A stretch of DNA of 64,000 bases. Origin: Methylomicrobium sp. wino1. GTDB taxonomy: Bacteria > Pseudomonadota > Gammaproteobacteria > Methylococcales > Methylomonadaceae. The notes beneath the pieces were generated by a model. That model saw only the letters and a program-made list of their open reading frames with translations. It did no database searches and was not told where the DNA came from. The stretch covers positions 1,550,001 through 1,614,000 of the forward strand of contig NZ_CP024202.1 in assembly GCF_003932755.1 (NCBI RefSeq), written 5' to 3'. Both the position numbers and the translations under genes were made by a program. This document shows positions 29,079 through 37,666 of this stretch, piece by piece (positions within the stretch are counted from its first letter, which is position 1; every line of letters starts with the position of its first letter).

Positions 29079-32000
29079 ATGACCGACGCACGATTTAAAA
29101 TTCAATCCGTTTTCTTTTATTTAAGCAATCAACCAGCCGTGTTGCGATACGGACTGACGGTACTGGTCGTCGTTACAACCACTATCGCAACCATTTATAT
29201 TCCAGTGATAGGTGAGCGGGCGGCATATTTGTTATTTGCTTTCGAGATTAATCTGGTCTCTTTCTGGTTAGGGAAGAATTCCGGCTTTCTTGCGGCGGCT
29301 TTATCTTTGATCGCGGTCAATACACTGATATTGTTTCCGGCCGAGACCGAATTCGACGACCTATTGATATTAAACGTAGCCTTTTGCTTCGTTTCAGTGG
29401 TTATGGTCGCGACAACCAGCTTTTATAGGAGTCTTACCCATGCGCTATGGGAAAGTCGACAAGATTTGGATCGTGCGCAAACGGTCGGGCAAATCGGTAG
29501 CTGGCGGCTGGATATCAAACGTGACGAATTAATTTGGTCCGACGAGAATCACCGTATTTTCGGTATTCCGATAGGCACGCCGAAGACCTATCAAACTTTT
29601 CTAGCCATCGTGCATCCGGAAGACCGAGACTATGTCGACCGGATGTGGCAAGAGGGGCTACGCGGCGAGCCCTACGATATCGAGCACCGTTTGTTGGTCG
29701 ATGGCACCGTGAAATGGGTTCGCGAAAGGGCTTGGTTGGAATACGATAAAAAGGGCAACTTGCAGGGCGGGTTCGGGACCACGCAGGATATTACCCATCA
29801 CAAACGTATCGAATTGGATCTGCTTGATAGTCGGCAACGCTATGCCGACATAGTCGAGTCGGCTATCGACGCGATCATTACTATCGACGCCGATCAACGC
29901 GTTTTACTGTTCAACTCTGCAGCGGAAAAAATGTTCGGTTGTTCGGCGGATGATGCCATCGGCGGGACTATCGAACGTTTTATTCCCGAGCGGTTCCGCG
30001 CCGCACATGGTAAATATATCCGTGGATTCGATGATGCAGGAATTGCTCATCGAATAAAAAATGAACTGGCGTCTATTAGGGGTATACGAGCCGATGGCGA
30101 GGAGTTCCCGATCGAGGCTTCCATTTCCAAGTGCGAAATAAACGGCGAGAAAACCTTTACAGTGATCATGCGCGACGTGACAGAACGCAGGAATGCGGAA
30201 TTGGCCATGAATGAGCGGATAAGGTTACAGGACCAATTAACCAAGGTTGCCGCAACGGTGCCCGGAGTCATTTGTTCGTTCCGATTGCGCCCTGACGGCA
30301 CGGCAAGCATGCCTTATGCCTGTCCGCTGTTCGAATCGTTATATGGGATCAGTCCCGATGTTGTAGCCGAGGATTTTAGCCCTGTTTTCGCCCGCACCCA
30401 TCCCGACGATCTCGTTCATATCAACGAAACCATTGCCGAGTCCGCCCGAACCCTGCAAGCCTGGCGAGACGCGTTCCGCTACAAACACCCGACTAAAGGC
30501 GAGATTTGGATCGAAGGTCATTCGATGCCGCAACGCGAAATGGACGGTAGTACGCTCTGGCATGGCTACATTCAAGACATTACCGACCGTAAACTGGCCG
30601 AATTGACATTACGCGACCGGGAAAACGAATTACGATTGATCATGGACGCGACGCCTGCGCTGATCTCCTATTTGGATACCGAGCTTAAGTATTTGCGAGT
30701 CAATGCGACCTATGAAAAATGGTTCGGTATCTCAGCGGATCGGATCCTGGGCCGAGTAGCGCCGGATATTATCGGTAAAGAAGCCTGGCGCATCGTTCAA
30801 CCCTATTTCGAACGCGCCCTTGCAGGGGAACAGGTAAATTTCGATCAACAAATACCCTACGGGCATGGAGAGCCGCGCTGGGTCCAGGCCACTTATATCC
30901 CTAACATGGATACGACCGGAAAGGTCAAGGGTGTCGTCGTGCATGTCGTCGATGTAACGGATAGAAAGCTGAGCGAGAAAAAAATCGCTTCCTTAAACCA
31001 AAGCTTAGAGCGCCGAATAGAAGAGATGCAAGTCATTTTCAATACCGTGCCGATCGGACTGTGCATCGCCGATGGCTCGGACGTCTACGATATTCGCGGA
31101 AATCCGGCGCTTGAGCGGATGCTCCGCTTACCGATGAGGACCGGTCTTTCCAGCCGTAGTGAAGTATTGAGCGCCATTCGTGTCATACAGAATGGGATCG
31201 AGTTAGCAAATGAGGACTTACCGATGCGTCGCGCCGTTCGCGGTGAGTTGGTTGATAACCAAGTCATCGATATTATTCGCCCTGACGGTCAACAAATAAC
31301 TTTACTCGGCAATGCTTCGCCCTTATTTAACGAAGAAGGCAAGCCGCGCGGTGCCGTGGGGGCTTTTCTAGACATTACGGCGCTCAAACAGGCCGAACAA
31401 GAATTGCGCAACACCGAGGCTCGACTCGCCTTGGTCGTCGAACAAGTCAATGCCGGATATTGGGATTGGGATTTAACTACCCGTCAGCTATTTTTATCGC
31501 TCGAATTAAAACGGCAAATAGGCTTTGATGACAGCGAATTACTCAACCGCCGAGAGGATTGGGAAAGCCGCTTGCATCCGGATGATCGCGCATATGTCAT
31601 GGCGACGATAAAAAATTGTGTTGACGATCACAAGCCGAATTTTGAAATGGAGTTTCGCCTGCGCCACAAAGACGGGTCTTATCGTTGGATTCATTCGCGC
31701 GGTGTTTTGTTGAGCGATCAAAATAATCAAGCGTACCGTATCCTGGGCATCAATTTGGATATTACCGACTACATGAAGCAGAAGGAGCTGAACGAGCGGC
31801 GCGACAAAATGGAACAGTCGTCTCGATTATATATTGCGGTCCAGACGGCCGCCGCGTTTGCCCACGAATTGAATCAACCTCTATCAGCCATTTCCTCTTA
31901 TGCCGATGTGGCGCTGCATTTGTGTCAAACGGATAACCCTAATCCGCAAAAGCTCTGTCAGGTCATGGAAAAATGTTCACAACAAGCGCAGCGTGCCGGC

Positions 32001-32516
32001 GAAGTGATACGGCAATTGGTAAACCTATTGCAAAAAGGGGAAGCCGTTAGCGAACCGGTGGATATCAATGCCTCGATCCATGAAGTGATCGATTTAATGA
32101 AAACCGACGGACCCTCTGACGAATTTAAAATTGAGCTGGACCTTGCCGTTGAACTGCCTCCGGTTAAGGCCAATGCGCTGCAAATACAAAAGGTATTAAT
32201 CAATCTAATACGCAATGGACTGGAGTCTATGTTGGAATTGAAAGAAAAAGCAGAAGCGGTCATCGTGAAGACGCAACGCTATGAGGCCGATTCAACAATG
32301 ATACAGGTGACGGTGCGCGATAGCGGTAAAGGTGTCGAAGATTCGGCGGAGCTTAGAGCTATCTTTCAACCTTTCCATAGCACGAAACCCGCCGGTTTAG
32401 GCATGGGACTTGCGATAAGTCGAACTTTGGTCACGGCTCACGGCGGAAAAATGTGGGCCGAACAAAATGCGGGCAACGGCCTCAGTATCCACTTTACATT
32501 GCCATGCGAGATATAA
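29079..32516 (+). CDS. Multi-PAS membrane histidine kinase (FixL/TodS-like output)
   Basis: The protein has 1145 residues. The N-terminal block (about 20-115) has four membrane helices like the DUF4118/MASE region. About six PAS/PAC domains follow in tandem (about 135-905; repeated endings such as DITDRKLAEL and DVTDRKLSEKK). The kinase core has FAHELNQPLSAISSY with phospho-acceptor His929, an N-box NLIRNGLESM and GLGMGLAISRTLV. The HELNQPL type is shared with FixL-like kinases that sense gases or redox through PAS. No haem His can be assigned from sequence alone. The stop overlaps the response regulator start, so the two form a pair. Confidence 0.88.
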   Translation: MTDARFKIQSVFFYLSNQPAVLRYGLTVLVVVTTTIATIYIPVIGERAAYLLFAFEINLVSFWLGKNSGFLAAALSLIAVNTLILFPAETEFDDLLILNVAFCFVSVVMVATTSFYRSLTHALWESRQDLDRAQTVGQIGSWRLDIKRDELIWSDENHRIFGIPIGTPKTYQTFLAIVHPEDRDYVDRMWQEGLRGEPYDIEHRLLVDGTVKWVRERAWLEYDKKGNLQGGFGTTQDITHHKRIELDLLDSRQRYADIVESAIDAIITIDADQRVLLFNSAAEKMFGCSADDAIGGTIERFIPERFRAAHGKYIRGFDDAGIAHRIKNELASIRGIRADGEEFPIEASISKCEINGEKTFTVIMRDVTERRNAELAMNERIRLQDQLTKVAATVPGVICSFRLRPDGTASMPYACPLFESLYGISPDVVAEDFSPVFARTHPDDLVHINETIAESARTLQAWRDAFRYKHPTKGEIWIEGHSMPQREMDGSTLWHGYIQDITDRKLAELTLRDRENELRLIMDATPALISYLDTELKYLRVNATYEKWFGISADRILGRVAPDIIGKEAWRIVQPYFERALAGEQVNFDQQIPYGHGEPRWVQATYIPNMDTTGKVKGVVVHVVDVTDRKLSEKKIASLNQSLERRIEEMQVIFNTVPIGLCIADGSDVYDIRGNPALERMLRLPMRTGLSSRSEVLSAIRVIQNGIELANEDLPMRRAVRGELVDNQVIDIIRPDGQQITLLGNASPLFNEEGKPRGAVGAFLDITALKQAEQELRNTEARLALVVEQVNAGYWDWDLTTRQLFLSLELKRQIGFDDSELLNRREDWESRLHPDDRAYVMATIKNCVDDHKPNFEMEFRLRHKDGSYRWIHSRGVLLSDQNNQAYRILGINLDITDYMKQKELNERRDKMEQSSRLYIAVQTAAAFAHELNQPLSAISSYADVALHLCQTDNPNPQKLCQVMEKCSQQAQRAGEVIRQLVNLLQKGEAVSEPVDINASIHEVIDLMKTDGPSDEFKIELDLAVELPPVKANALQIQKVLINLIRNGLESMLELKEKAEAVIVKTQRYEADSTMIQVTVRDSGKGVEDSAELRAIFQPFHSTKPAGLGMGLAISRTLVTAHGGKMWAEQNAGNGLSIHFTLPCEI

Positions 32517-33160
32517 GCACTCAAACCTACTACGTTTTCATCGTCGATGACGATGATGCGGTGCGTGACGGCCTCGGGCAGGTTATGGAAGTTGCCGGCT
32601 TTAATTATCAAGCTTTCGAGAGTGCCGAGCATTTTCTGCAAGCTTATTGTCCGGGCAAGAACGGATGCTTGGTTCTCGATCTCAACATGCCGGATATGAC
32701 CGGCGACGAGCTGCAAACCGAATTGACTCGTCGAAATATTCATTTGCCTATTATTTTCCTGACCGGTTATGGCGACATACCCACAACAGTTCGCGTCATC
32801 AAAGCCGGGGCGGTTGATTTTCTGACCAAGCCGGTTTCCAGTAAGTTATTGATCGAACGGATTCGGACCGTCCTAGAGCAAGAAGCCCGGAAGTACGAGG
32901 ATTCATTACTGGCTGATCAAGCGCTCTGTCGGCGTTTAAACGGTCTCACATCCCGCGAGTCGGAAGTAATGTCGCTAGTGGTGGCGGGCCATTCCAACAA
33001 AGAAATCGCAAGGCAACTCGGCATCAGTCATCGTACAGTCGAAATACATCGTGCGCGAGTCATGGAAAAAACCGGTGCGACCAGTCTACTGGAGTTGGCC
33101 CGTTTATGTGAAGATTGTCGACTGCCGCCGGAGAATAACTTGCCTTCCGAATCGGAATAA
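32504..33160 (+). CDS. FixJ/LuxR-type response regulator
   Basis: The protein has 218 residues from ATG 32504, inside the end of the kinase gene. An ATG at 32453 would give an extra N-terminus that is only kinase-gene shadow. The receiver domain has acidic VDDDDAVRD, phospho-acceptor Asp59 in LVLDLNMPDMTG, and switch residues FLTGYGDIP and LTKPV. A linker leads to a LuxR-type helix-turn-helix (LTSRESEVMSLVVAGHSNKEIARQLGISHRTVEIHRARVMEK). It should be phosphorylated by the PAS kinase and bind DNA. Target genes are not visible nearby. Confidence 0.9.
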   Translation: MRDISTQTYYVFIVDDDDAVRDGLGQVMEVAGFNYQAFESAEHFLQAYCPGKNGCLVLDLNMPDMTGDELQTELTRRNIHLPIIFLTGYGDIPTTVRVIKAGAVDFLTKPVSSKLLIERIRTVLEQEARKYEDSLLADQALCRRLNGLTSRESEVMSLVVAGHSNKEIARQLGISHRTVEIHRARVMEKTGATSLLELARLCEDCRLPPENNLPSESE

Positions 33161-33355
33161 GGATTTCGTGATATACCCTTTGCTAATCAAATTTCGGCGC
33201 CGGGGTGCCCGTCAAAGGACGCCGTGAACCCAGCACCTAAATCCAGCACCTAAATTCCATGGGTCTTTGGCAATGATTCAAAATCATGGCTAATTTAGGT
33301 GCTGGATGAATTATCCAAGACAATTAACCATAGCTAATGGGCTATGGTATTTAGG

Positions 33356-33794
33356 GTAATTATTCACATCCCCCTATCGTTCCCATGCTCCAGCGCTCGT
33401 CGTTATACACAAGTATAAATATACCTATTGTGCAAAAAGTAGCGACCGAGTTCTTAATTGCTGTGTTGTCCGAAAAGGTTATTGGTGTTTGAGAGTTATT
33501 GGCTTCGATAGTCGCGACGAAGGCGTCGCTCCCACAGAGAGAGTGGCGGACGCTATGTGGGAGCGATCCCCTGATCGCGATTTCGGAGCCGAGAGTGTTA
33601 AGCAGCAATAAATGGTATCGAGGACTCATTGGCTAAAATTGCAAAAGGATAATAAATGACTTATGTATAACGCCGAGCGCTCCAGCGTGGGAATGAATAC
33701 TGTGACGCTCTAGCGTCTCGTACCGCTGGAGCGGTACTCAGGCATTCCCACGCAGAGCATGGGAACGATAATTGATGGGGGACTGAATAGTTAC
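33356..33794. mobile_element. Gamma element, copy 2, interrupted by delta
   Basis: The ends GTAATTATTCAC and TGAATAGTTAC match gamma copy 1. Without the delta insert and its duplication the length is about 148 bp, the same as copy 1. Flanks are TATTTAGG and AATTTAGG, an 8-bp duplication with one mismatch that falls within the right arm of beta. Confidence 0.8.
33396..33679. mobile_element. Delta element, copy 2, with exact 8-bp target duplication
   Basis: A 284-bp non-coding element, aligned over its length with 22834-23115. It is flanked by CTCCAGCG at 33388-33395 and 33680-33687 (the exact edge can slide by one base). Removing it and one flank restores the gamma element, so the insertion is later than gamma. 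The interior has no open reading frame with transposase features. Confidence 0.85.
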
Positions 33795-34026
33795 AATTTA
33801 GGTGTTGGGAGAATACGTCCATGTGGGCTCTATGACAGCATCCCTGCTGTCAAAGCTTTTGCGAACACCCCGACGCCTCCATACCTTAATGCCGAAATTT
33901 GAAGTGCGATAGGTATAAATAACGTCCTGTCAAACGAGTTATCGAACCCGCTACAAAACTCATAGCACCAGGAAATTATTTTTCACGTAACTCTAAGCTA
34001 TCGCTAGCCCGACAAAATTCGCTTTT

Positions 34027-34920
34027 TTAATTAACCAATAAATCGGGAGACGGCTGAAAGTCTTTGTTATTGTGCTGAGGACAAGCATAAAATTTGTATT
34101 TTTTGCCGTCGATCGTTCTTTCTATGACTTTTAAACCCGTTGATCGTCGGCAACGCTTGCCCCTCGATGTCGTAGCATGGCATTGCTCGCCGCTAACGGT
34201 AAGGTCGATAATTTTATCGGTTTGCGCCGATTTAACTTCAGGTCCTTTTTTGACCGGAGCGGACGGTTTGCTGACTTTCTTTTCAGTGGGTTTGGCAGGC
34301 TGCGCTTGCTTGATTACAGGTGCAGGCTCTGGCTGTTTTGCTTGGGTCTCGACGGGTTTCGCCGCAGCTTTCGTTTCTTTTGCAACAGGTTTGGCTGGTG
34401 CCGCTACCGTTTTAGCAGACTCTTTTTCTATCCGACTCGACAAGTAGCGCTCGACTCGGGTGGGTTTGATTTCTTCCTGTGTGTTGGTTGCGGGTGTTTG
34501 GCTTGGCGGGGCAATTGTTTTGCCTTCCAATTTGGCGAGATAGCGTTCGACGCCGCTCATGTTAGCCAAAGCAGCAGCTTCCGCCTCGGCTTTTTCTCGC
34601 GCTTCTTGTTCCAGCTTTGCTACATATTTTGCGACACCGGATAATGGCGCCGTTTTCGGTTCGCCTGCGTCAGGTTGCGTTTCCTGAGCGGATTGCGGTT
34701 GTTCTTGTTGTTTCTGTTTCGCCATGTATTTAGCTACGCCAGTTAATTCTGAAGTCGCTTGTTCCTGCTGCGCTGTTTTATTAGCCCGTGCTGGTTCCGC
34801 CTTAGCTGCCGAAGGTTTGATCTCCTCTTGTCTATACACGGAAGGATCATAACGTTCTTTAGCCTCGGGCAATTTAAGCCCTGCTAGGTTAAGTAGTTGA
34901 TCCAAAAAATTCATTGCCAT
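34027..34920 (-). CDS. Low-complexity protein with four GVxxYxxK repeats and a C-terminal Cys/His motif
   Basis: I do not recognise a characterised family for the whole of this 297-residue protein. A short amphipathic start (MAMNFLDQLLNLAGLKLP) is followed by four spaced copies of one motif: TGVAKYMAK (60-68), SGVAKYVAK (94-102), SGVERYLAK (122-130) and TRVERYLSS (154-162). Long Ala/Lys/Pro/Glu-rich, probably disordered linkers join them. The C-terminus has CHATTSRGKRC and, 30 residues later, ACPQHN, a C-C-C-H set like small zinc-binding DUF5763-type modules. There is no signal peptide. It is a single gene flanked by alpha repeats on both sides. It could be a scaffold whose repeats each dock the same partner. 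Confidence 0.7.
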   Translation of the reverse strand: MAMNFLDQLLNLAGLKLPEAKERYDPSVYRQEEIKPSAAKAEPARANKTAQQEQATSELTGVAKYMAKQKQQEQPQSAQETQPDAGEPKTAPLSGVAKYVAKLEQEAREKAEAEAAALANMSGVERYLAKLEGKTIAPPSQTPATNTQEEIKPTRVERYLSSRIEKESAKTVAAPAKPVAKETKAAAKPVETQAKQPEPAPVIKQAQPAKPTEKKVSKPSAPVKKGPEVKSAQTDKIIDLTVSGEQCHATTSRGKRCRRSTGLKVIERTIDGKKYKFYACPQHNNKDFQPSPDLLVN

Positions 34921-34973
34921 CTCGAGAACCTCTGTTTTTTATTTTAGTTGTTATAGCAAAAGACCGATATATT

Positions 34974-35144
34974 TATACCCATCGTAGATCAAAATTCGGC
35001 ACCGGGGTGCCCGTCAAAGGACTCCGTGAACCCAGCACCTAAATTATCTAAGATAGTGAGTCATAGCTGATGGGCTATGGAATTTAGGTGCTGGGTGAAT
35101 ACGTCCTTGTAGGCACTGCCGAAATTTGAAGTGCGAAAGGTATA
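34974..35144. repeat. Alpha repeat, copy 4, carrying a beta insertion
   Basis: TATACC to GGTATA, 171 bp, with arms as in the other copies. The interior is interrupted at the TGAA site by a 65-bp beta element (35031-35095). The rest of the gap 34921-35381 shows no gene. Confidence 0.82.
35031..35095. mobile_element. Beta element, 65 bp, TGAA target duplication
   Basis: The perfect inverted ends CCCAGCACCTAAATT and AATTTAGGTGCTGGG enclose a short AT-rich core. It is flanked by TGAA at 35027-35030 and 35096-35099. The uninterrupted alpha copy at 56174 has a single TGAA at this point. Confidence 0.82.
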
Positions 35145-35381
35145 TATTCTTTCGCTCCGGAAACTTATGATTACCGGTTTGCTAAGGATAACCTAGTCGC
35201 TCTGGGTGAGCAATTAGGACTTAGTAGTGTTTTTATATTTATACAGCCGAAATCAGCGACTCTTGTCTATATCGAGTCTCCATAATTGGTAATGGATAGT
35301 TGAACTCCCACGCTCCCATTCCGCTTTAGGGCTCAAGGATATCTCGATATTTCCGGTTTGGTAGAGAGGCGCATGATGCAA

Positions 35382-37544
35382 TCAAGTCGAATCCTGAAGC
35401 GAGATTAACCAGGGGGTGCGAGAGGGAGGGTCGACATGGAAAGCCAATGCTTCCGGTTTGTGTAATAGGCCTTGTTCGCCTGATGCATTCGGATTGAGTT
35501 GCCGTTTATCGATAAAATCGATCATTCGCCTGCAATTGTAAATGACTAGTACCCGATGATCGTGAAGGCTGTTGTAAATTAAGTAAGCGACATTTTGCTC
35601 GTTGTACTCGGGATTTCGATCGATCATTCGCCTGAGGGTTGTTTTGTCGTTGCGTGCTAGATTTTTTAGTAGCGAATCGTCGTTGATTTTACTCAGCGAG
35701 ATGAGAGATTTTGCGAGAGAACCCGATAGTTGATGGGTTTTGAGTAATTTGACTTCGCGGTCGGGTAAATTGAAGCTTTCGGCGATCAAATAATGCATGC
35801 CCGGTTCGCTGTCGTTAGCAAATAGAGAAATTTTATCCAGAGCCGGGTCTTCTAAAGCATCGAGAAACGATTCAGGGGAGCGAATGTGTTTATAAACTGT
35901 AATGACCCATGGTAAGGCTCTGCCGGTTTTTTCGAAGCGTTGTTTGACGCTGTCGATGACGGTGGAACGGATCAGTTCATGCTCGCGATTGCCGGGCTTG
36001 ACGATAAAGGCGTCGACAGTGGTGATTTGCGTATAAAAGCCCGCTTGTTTGAATTCATTAATAATTCCTGAGTAGCGAGGCGAATAAGGGATGCCTGTGC
36101 CGTCGTAGAGTATGTTGATCCGCTCGAGTTTGGCACGACGGGCTACCGAGTCGCGCAATCGGTTGGCGAAAGGCTCCACGTATACATAATCGTCGCTATG
36201 GTGGTTGGCGGCGGTCAACACTTTATAGAGATCGCTTTGCTTTCTGAATTCATCGAGCGAAGCGATTACGAAATTATCCCCGCAATGGTTTTGCGCGATT
36301 TCCTCCACTGCGCTTTTTCCGGAACCTGCGCCGCCCATTGACATAAACAGTCGCGGCTCGGCGACCGGTGTTTTACTGCTGTAAATGTCGTTTTCGGCTC
36401 GATCGAGAATGGTCACGATTTTAGCGAGTCTAACATAGGCAATTTCGACACTTCGCTGCAAGCGTTCGTCGCCGTTTGCGGCAATCAGCAATTGTTGTTT
36501 TAATAGTTCGTTGTTGGCCAGGTTAAAAATGCTTGCCTGATTGCCCGCGCATTGCTTGACCAATTCCAATAATTCGGCATGACTGGGCGACCGCAAGCCG
36601 GTCAACATATTGACGTCGAGGCAAAATAGCGGTGCTTCTCCTTGTTTGCCGACGGTTATTCCGTCTATTTCTTTTTTTTCAGGTGTGCGCAGGGCTTCGG
36701 TGCCGGGCAGGTAGCCGACAATGTTATCCGGTGAGCATAACGGATAATCGGCAATGTGCTTGCCGGCGGTAAATAGCTCTTCTTGTATGCTGTCCAACGG
36801 TACTAATCCCCCGTTAACCGATACCAGACATTGGGTGCCGGTTTCGGTGACATAAGATAAGAAAGGGATTCCGGAGACGAAGGTTTTATTCTCGGGCCAA
36901 ATTCCGTAGCCGTTGGCTTGGTTAATTAATGATTGGTTGCGCAACGGGTCCAGAGCATGGCGGAAGGCACGCGTTAGCGCCCCAATATCGCTTGATGTGT
37001 CGTGTAGCGCGATGGCGTCGTTTTGGTCGATACGGCGAAAATCGATGCCGTGTTCATAAACCGCTTTAAAGGCCGGCAGTCTTCCTAGGGTGGTCATGAA
37101 AAAATCGAGTGTTATGCGATTACCGTAATCAAAGGGTCTAACGATGCGCATTTTTAAGTAAAAATCGGCCAATCTTTCGTCGATGTTGTCGGCGTTGATG
37201 ACAAAGCCGTTATTGTCGAAAATAGCCGTATCTCTATTGGCTTCTTCGTCTAGTACCAAACGCCCGATAGTTTTCCGAAATTTCAGGCGCTTATCGGCAT
37301 CGGTCATCGTGCCGGGACGGTGCCGAATCGTGGCTTGGTCTTTCCAGTCTTGAAACAGTTCTCGGTGAATTCTCGAGAATAGGTTGGTCAGGTAGGTGAC
37401 TCTCTTAGTTTGGTCATGCGAGATGGTGCCTTCCGCTTCTCGTTTTAAATCGACAAGCAGAACGGCGCCTCTGGCTATCGCTAATGAGGTGCGAAGTTTT
37501 TTGAGGCGTTGATAACCGGAAAGCCGGACTTTGGTGTCGTTCAT
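35382..37544 (-). CDS. Fic-like domain fused to a zeta-toxin-type P-loop kinase
   Basis: The protein has 720 residues from ATG 37544 (AAAGG upstream; the TTG at 37565 is less likely). The N-terminal half has YLKMRIVRPFDYGNRITLDFF, aligned with the Fic core HPFxxGNGR. R136 stands where the catalytic His should be and the second Gly is missing, so classical AMPylation is doubtful. The C-terminal half starts with the P-loop GAGSGKS (405-411), then VIASLDEFRK and ILYDGTGIP, the order found in zeta toxins / UDP-sugar kinases. A charged alpha-helical tail follows. No antitoxin-like small gene lies next to it. It is third in an apparent operon after a kinase and a GGDEF-EAL regulator, which suggests a signalled effector rather than a plasmid-type toxin. 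Confidence 0.65.
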   Translation of the reverse strand: MNDTKVRLSGYQRLKKLRTSLAIARGAVLLVDLKREAEGTISHDQTKRVTYLTNLFSRIHRELFQDWKDQATIRHRPGTMTDADKRLKFRKTIGRLVLDEEANRDTAIFDNNGFVINADNIDERLADFYLKMRIVRPFDYGNRITLDFFMTTLGRLPAFKAVYEHGIDFRRIDQNDAIALHDTSSDIGALTRAFRHALDPLRNQSLINQANGYGIWPENKTFVSGIPFLSYVTETGTQCLVSVNGGLVPLDSIQEELFTAGKHIADYPLCSPDNIVGYLPGTEALRTPEKKEIDGITVGKQGEAPLFCLDVNMLTGLRSPSHAELLELVKQCAGNQASIFNLANNELLKQQLLIAANGDERLQRSVEIAYVRLAKIVTILDRAENDIYSSKTPVAEPRLFMSMGGAGSGKSAVEEIAQNHCGDNFVIASLDEFRKQSDLYKVLTAANHHSDDYVYVEPFANRLRDSVARRAKLERINILYDGTGIPYSPRYSGIINEFKQAGFYTQITTVDAFIVKPGNREHELIRSTVIDSVKQRFEKTGRALPWVITVYKHIRSPESFLDALEDPALDKISLFANDSEPGMHYLIAESFNLPDREVKLLKTHQLSGSLAKSLISLSKINDDSLLKNLARNDKTTLRRMIDRNPEYNEQNVAYLIYNSLHDHRVLVIYNCRRMIDFIDKRQLNPNASGEQGLLHKPEALAFHVDPPSRTPWLISLQDST

Positions 37545-37666
37545 CGTATACCTTTCGTTGGTCAAGTGTCGGTCCGGAAAAGGCAGGTCACAGTCTTTTC
37601 AAGACGACATCCATCAGGGCATTTACAAGCTGAGGATTTTACAAGAACAAGAAGGGCGTAGCCGAT

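Larger units (their letters stand above)
33172..33917. repeat. Alpha repeat, copy 3, expanded to 746 bp by nested insertions
   Basis: The outer alpha element starts TATACC (33172) and ends GGTATA (33917). Its interior is split at the TGAA site by a beta element (33229-33809). That beta is split by a second beta (33243-33305) and by a gamma element (33356-33794), and the gamma is split by a delta element (33396-33679). The alpha right half, with core GACAGCATCCCTGCTGTC, resumes near 33810. There is no gene between 33161 and 34026. Confidence 0.82.

Noticed and set aside
32453-32503. Upstream start for the FixJ-like regulator
   Set aside because: It would add 17 residues encoded by the kinase gene in another frame. 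Receiver homology begins right after ATG 32504.
35382-37544. Zeta kinase considered as part of a classical toxin-antitoxin pair
   Set aside because: No small epsilon-like gene is adjacent on either side, and the neighbours are signalling genes.
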